DNA of 6,874 nt from JACCQS01 sp050999295 (GTDB taxonomy: Bacteria; Actinomycetota; Actinomycetes; Mycobacteriales; Geodermatophilaceae): positions 1 to 6,874 of the forward strand of contig JBPCPI010000263.1 of assembly GCA_050999295.1 (NCBI GenBank). Direction: 5' to 3'. Positions 4,905-6,874 of this stretch are shown one piece after another. Numbering within the stretch: the stretch's first letter is position 1; each line of letters starts with the position of its first letter. Below the pieces are notes generated by a model that was not told where the DNA came from, searched no databases, and was given only the letters and a program-made list of their open reading frames with translations. Both the position numbers and the translations under genes were made by a program.

Positions 4905-6572
4905 TCAGAACGGCGGCGGGGCATCGTCGATCGGCGTGGGGTGATGACCTAGTTCGATGTCGGGGTCGGGCCCGAGCCGGGAGGTGCGGCCGGGTCTGAG
5001 ATCGGGTACGTGTTCGGGGTAACTGTGTCCCGTCGGAGCCACCCAATCGATTCGGCCGTCGTGGCCGACTCGGACCGTCCACTGTGGATGTTGTTTCAAC
5101 CGATGGTCGTGACGGCAGCGGGAGCGCAGGTTGGCCGCGCTGGTTGAACCCTGCGGGTGCGGAACGTTGTGGTCGAGGTCGACACGGGGGTTGCTGCAGA
5201 TGGGCTGGGTGCAGCCACCGTCTCGGATAAGGACGTGCCGGCGCAGCGGAGCGGGCGGGTCGTGGACGGTGCTGCCCACGTCGAGCAGGGCTCCGGTGAA
5301 CGGGTCGTAGACGATGCGCTGCCAGCCGGCGTCGGCGATCAGCCGAAGGGCGACCTCGGCCGGTAGTGGGCCGTATCCGGTCAGCGCGGGTGGTTCGGTG
5401 CTGCACCCGAGCAGCCACTCGGCGGAGACCTTGAGCTGGACCTGGCACCAGGCCGGCACCTTCGGTGGCCGGTGTCCTGCGGCTGCCCGACAGCCCTGGC
5501 CGCCGGCCTCCGGCTCGGGCCCGGTCGGCTGGGCATCAGTCGGATCGGGCGCGGGGTCGGTGACGGTGGCGCCGTCAGGGTGCGCGGGGCCGGCGTCGTC
5601 TGCCGGGACGGTGGGGTTCTGGTCGGTGGGGGCGGTGTTGCCTGGGCCCGGGAGGTCGGTGGGGCAGGTCCCGGTGAGGTAGGCGGTCATCAGGTCGGTC
5701 AGCGAATCGGCGCGGCGCTGGTCGGCGCTACGTTCATCGCCGGTTTCCCGAGACGCTTCGGCGTGGGTGTTGATGGCGGCCCACACAGCGGCGGCGTGGT
5801 CGGCAGGGAGTAACGCCCAGATTCCGGTCATCCCGTGCTCTCGCGGGTACTTCTTGACCGCCCTGGTGTTGCAGGCGTCCTCGTGTTTCTCGTCGGCATC
5901 CCGCGGGTCGACCGCCGCCACCGCGGCCGCGACCTGGGCCCGGAGCTTGCTAGGGGTCAACATCTCCGCCGCGGACAAGACCTGGTCCTGGACGAGGCGA
6001 GCATCGGTATCGGTCAGCGCACGGGTGCCCTCAGCGATGATTCGGGCCCGAACCGGGCAGATCCGGCCGGTCGCCAGAAAGCTCAGTGTGGCTGGGAGGC
6101 GATCGACCAGGTCCAGCGCGGTGTGCACCTTGATCCAGGCGGCTTGTCGCGAGCAAGTCAATGCCAGGGCGATCTCATCGACGTAGCAGGCCAATTCCTC
6201 CCGGCCGCCGGCTGCCACCCGACGTTGAGCCAGTTCGGCGATCGCCTGGGCCTGACCGGCCGCGGCCCAGCAGGCTTGGCGTTCGTACCCGGTGATCCGG
6301 TCGATGAGCGACCCGTCCCGACACTCATTGTCGATGCCGTCTGCCAGCGAGCGGGCCAGCACCACACCAGGGGCGTCAGCGAACGGATCGGGCATGAGGG
6401 CAGCCTCGGCTGTCACCTTCGCCAGCCACAGCTGTTCGGGGATCTCCTCCGGCGCGGCGTCCAGGATCTCGTCGGGAATGTCTCGGAGGGAGAACAGATA
6501 CTCCTCCTCGGACATCCACGGCGGCCCGCAGCCACCGACAGGTCTGACGCTCGCGGCATCGTTCTTGTCCAA
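4905..6572 (-). CDS. DUF222 / HNH endonuclease domain protein (13E12-type)
   Basis: A 555-residue protein of the DUF222-HNH type, present in many copies in actinobacterial genomes and related to the 13E12 repeat proteins of M. tuberculosis. An acidic N-terminus precedes the helical, Ala-rich DUF222 region (about 85-300). A Pro/Asp/Thr-rich linker (about 302-368) interrupts it, and DUF222-like sequence resumes at 370-430. The C-terminal HNH module (about 444-495) has Cys454 and Cys459, DLDH (465-468) with catalytic-type His468, Asn481, then Cys486 and His490, giving a likely structural zinc site plus a metal-dependent nuclease centre. A disordered polar tail closes the protein. The start is TTG at 6572, supported by AGGAGG at ideal spacing; the first internal ATG (residue 20) lacks this. 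A perfect SOS box just upstream predicts LexA control. The biological role is unknown: a nicking or recombination function is inferred from the fold only. Confidence 0.92.
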   Translation of the reverse strand: MDKNDAASVRPVGGCGPPWMSEEEYLFSLRDIPDEILDAAPEEIPEQLWLAKVTAEAALMPDPFADAPGVVLARSLADGIDNECRDGSLIDRITGYERQACWAAAGQAQAIAELAQRRVAAGGREELACYVDEIALALTCSRQAAWIKVHTALDLVDRLPATLSFLATGRICPVRARIIAEGTRALTDTDARLVQDQVLSAAEMLTPSKLRAQVAAAVAAVDPRDADEKHEDACNTRAVKKYPREHGMTGIWALLPADHAAAVWAAINTHAEASRETGDERSADQRRADSLTDLMTAYLTGTCPTDLPGPGNTAPTDQNPTVPADDAGPAHPDGATVTDPAPDPTDAQPTGPEPEAGGQGCRAAAGHRPPKVPAWCQVQLKVSAEWLLGCSTEPPALTGYGPLPAEVALRLIADAGWQRIVYDPFTGALLDVGSTVHDPPAPLRRHVLIRDGGCTQPICSNPRVDLDHNVPHPQGSTSAANLRSRCRHDHRLKQHPQWTVRVGHDGRIDWVAPTGHSYPEHVPDLRPGRTSRLGPDPDIELGHHPTPIDDAPPPF

Positions 6573-6579
6573 CGGTCCA

Positions 6580-6585
6580 CCTCCT
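6580..6585 (-). promoter_or_regulatory. Shine-Dalgarno fixing a TTG start for the HNH gene
   Basis: On the minus strand AGGAGG is followed by 7 bases and then TTG (6572-6570). The match and spacing are near ideal, which is why the rare TTG is preferred to the ATG 19 codons downstream. Confidence 0.85.
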
Positions 6586-6594
6586 CAACGATAC

Positions 6595-6610
6595 TCGAAC
6601 GTATGTTCGA
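6595..6610. promoter_or_regulatory. LexA-binding SOS box
   Basis: TCGAAC-GTAT-GTTCGA is a perfect match, 12 of 12 fixed positions, to the mycobacterial LexA operator TCGAAC-N4-GTTCGA. It lies between the candidate -10 box and the Shine-Dalgarno of the HNH gene, so bound LexA would cover the expected transcription start. This predicts repression in normal growth and induction by DNA damage. Confidence 0.88.
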
Positions 6611-6628
6611 AACTCTAGCGTAAGTTTC
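6609..6628. repeat. Inverted repeat GAAACT-N8-AGTTTC overlapping the HNH promoter
   Basis: GAAACT (6609-6614) and AGTTTC (6623-6628) are perfect 6-bp inverted arms 8 bp apart, flanking the -10 box and touching the SOS box. A third inverted pair, CTTTC/GAAAG, lies at 6642-6655. These may be a second operator or chance; nothing else is seen in the 6573-6724 gap. Confidence 0.35.
6612..6617 (-). promoter_or_regulatory. Candidate -10 box of the HNH gene
   Basis: TAGAGT on the minus strand fits TANNNT and is the same hexamer seen before pcrA. The start of transcription would fall near 6605, inside the SOS box. No clear -35 at 16-18 bp: GTGACA lies only 11 bp upstream. Confidence 0.45.
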
Positions 6629-6724
6629 TGTCACGCACTAGCTTTCGGCAGAAAGTTTGTGAGTATTTCTCGGGGGAGCGCAAGCACGCAGGCGCACGGA
6701 TTCTTGGTCGCGGATCGAAACGGG

Positions 6725-6874
6725 TCAGACAATGCGGCGGTCGGCGGCCCAGCGAGTGAGTTCGTTTCGGTTGGACACCTGCAGCTTGCGCAACACATTG
6801 GAGGCGTGTGTTTCCACGGTTTTGATCGAGATGAAGAGCTGCTGACCGATCTCGCGGTAGGTGTAGCCGCGGGC
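6725..6874 (-). CDS. LuxR/NarL-type response regulator, C-terminal DNA-binding domain (partial)
   Basis: The last 49 codons of a minus-strand gene enter from the right edge and end at a TGA at 6727-6725. The peptide begins ARGYTYREIGQQLFISIKTV and continues ETHASNVLRKLQVSNRNELT, a standard LuxR-type helix-turn-helix: REIGQQL (scaffold helix), ISIKTVETHASNVLRKL (recognition helix) and the closing helix NELTRWAADRRIV. In two-component regulators this domain follows a phosphorylatable receiver, which would be outside the window, so the response-regulator call rests on the C-terminus only; a different LuxR-type regulator is possible. It is co-directional with the HNH gene, 152 bp upstream, but that gene has its own promoter elements. 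Confidence 0.85.
   Translation of the reverse strand, partial: ARGYTYREIGQQLFISIKTVETHASNVLRKLQVSNRNELTRWAADRRIV

Noticed and set aside
5835..6623. Plus-strand 262-codon open frame opposite the HNH gene
   Set aside because: The opposite strand encodes a full DUF222-HNH protein with a strong Shine-Dalgarno; this frame is its shadow and would have to end inside the promoter region.

Overview
The window is high-GC DNA with actinobacterial features. These are GC-rich third codon positions, TANNNT -10 boxes a few bases from start codons, a perfect actinobacterial-type LexA (SOS) box, and a gene block matching one I recall from Mycobacterium tuberculosis (Rv0948c chorismate mutase, uvrD1/Rv0949, Rv0950c M23 peptidase). 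Genus and order cannot be fixed from this stretch.

Layout, left to right. Positions 1-222 hold the 5' end of a minus-strand gene with a basic, low-complexity N-terminus carrying an 18-bp tandem repeat. After a 233-bp divergent gap comes a plus-strand membrane-anchored M23 metallopeptidase (456-1157). It converges on a complete PcrA/UvrD1 DNA helicase on the minus strand (1237-3651). The helicase diverges from a plus-strand transcription unit made of a promoter-like -10, a 21-codon leader peptide rich in Phe and Tyr codons (3720-3785), an intrinsic terminator (3802-3836) and then an AroQ-type chorismate mutase (3870-4193). The end of the mutase gene overlaps a decayed PIG-L/LmbE deacetylase fragment (4180-4446). 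A small VOC/glyoxalase-like protein follows (4489-4878), apparently with its own leaderless promoter. On the minus strand, a DUF222-HNH endonuclease-like protein of the 13E12 type (4905-6572) sits under a LexA box. The C-terminus of a LuxR-type response regulator (6725-6874) runs off the right edge.

The most interesting system is the chorismate mutase leader. The order of parts (leaderless short ORF with FYYGY codons, internal hairpin, 11-bp GC-rich terminator, Shine-Dalgarno, chorismate mutase start) is that of ribosome-mediated transcription attenuation. The sensed amino acids, Phe and Tyr, are the end products of the branch that chorismate mutase opens. The second is the SOS box over the HNH gene, which predicts damage-inducible expression. 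No tRNA, rRNA, CRISPR array or insertion sequence was seen.
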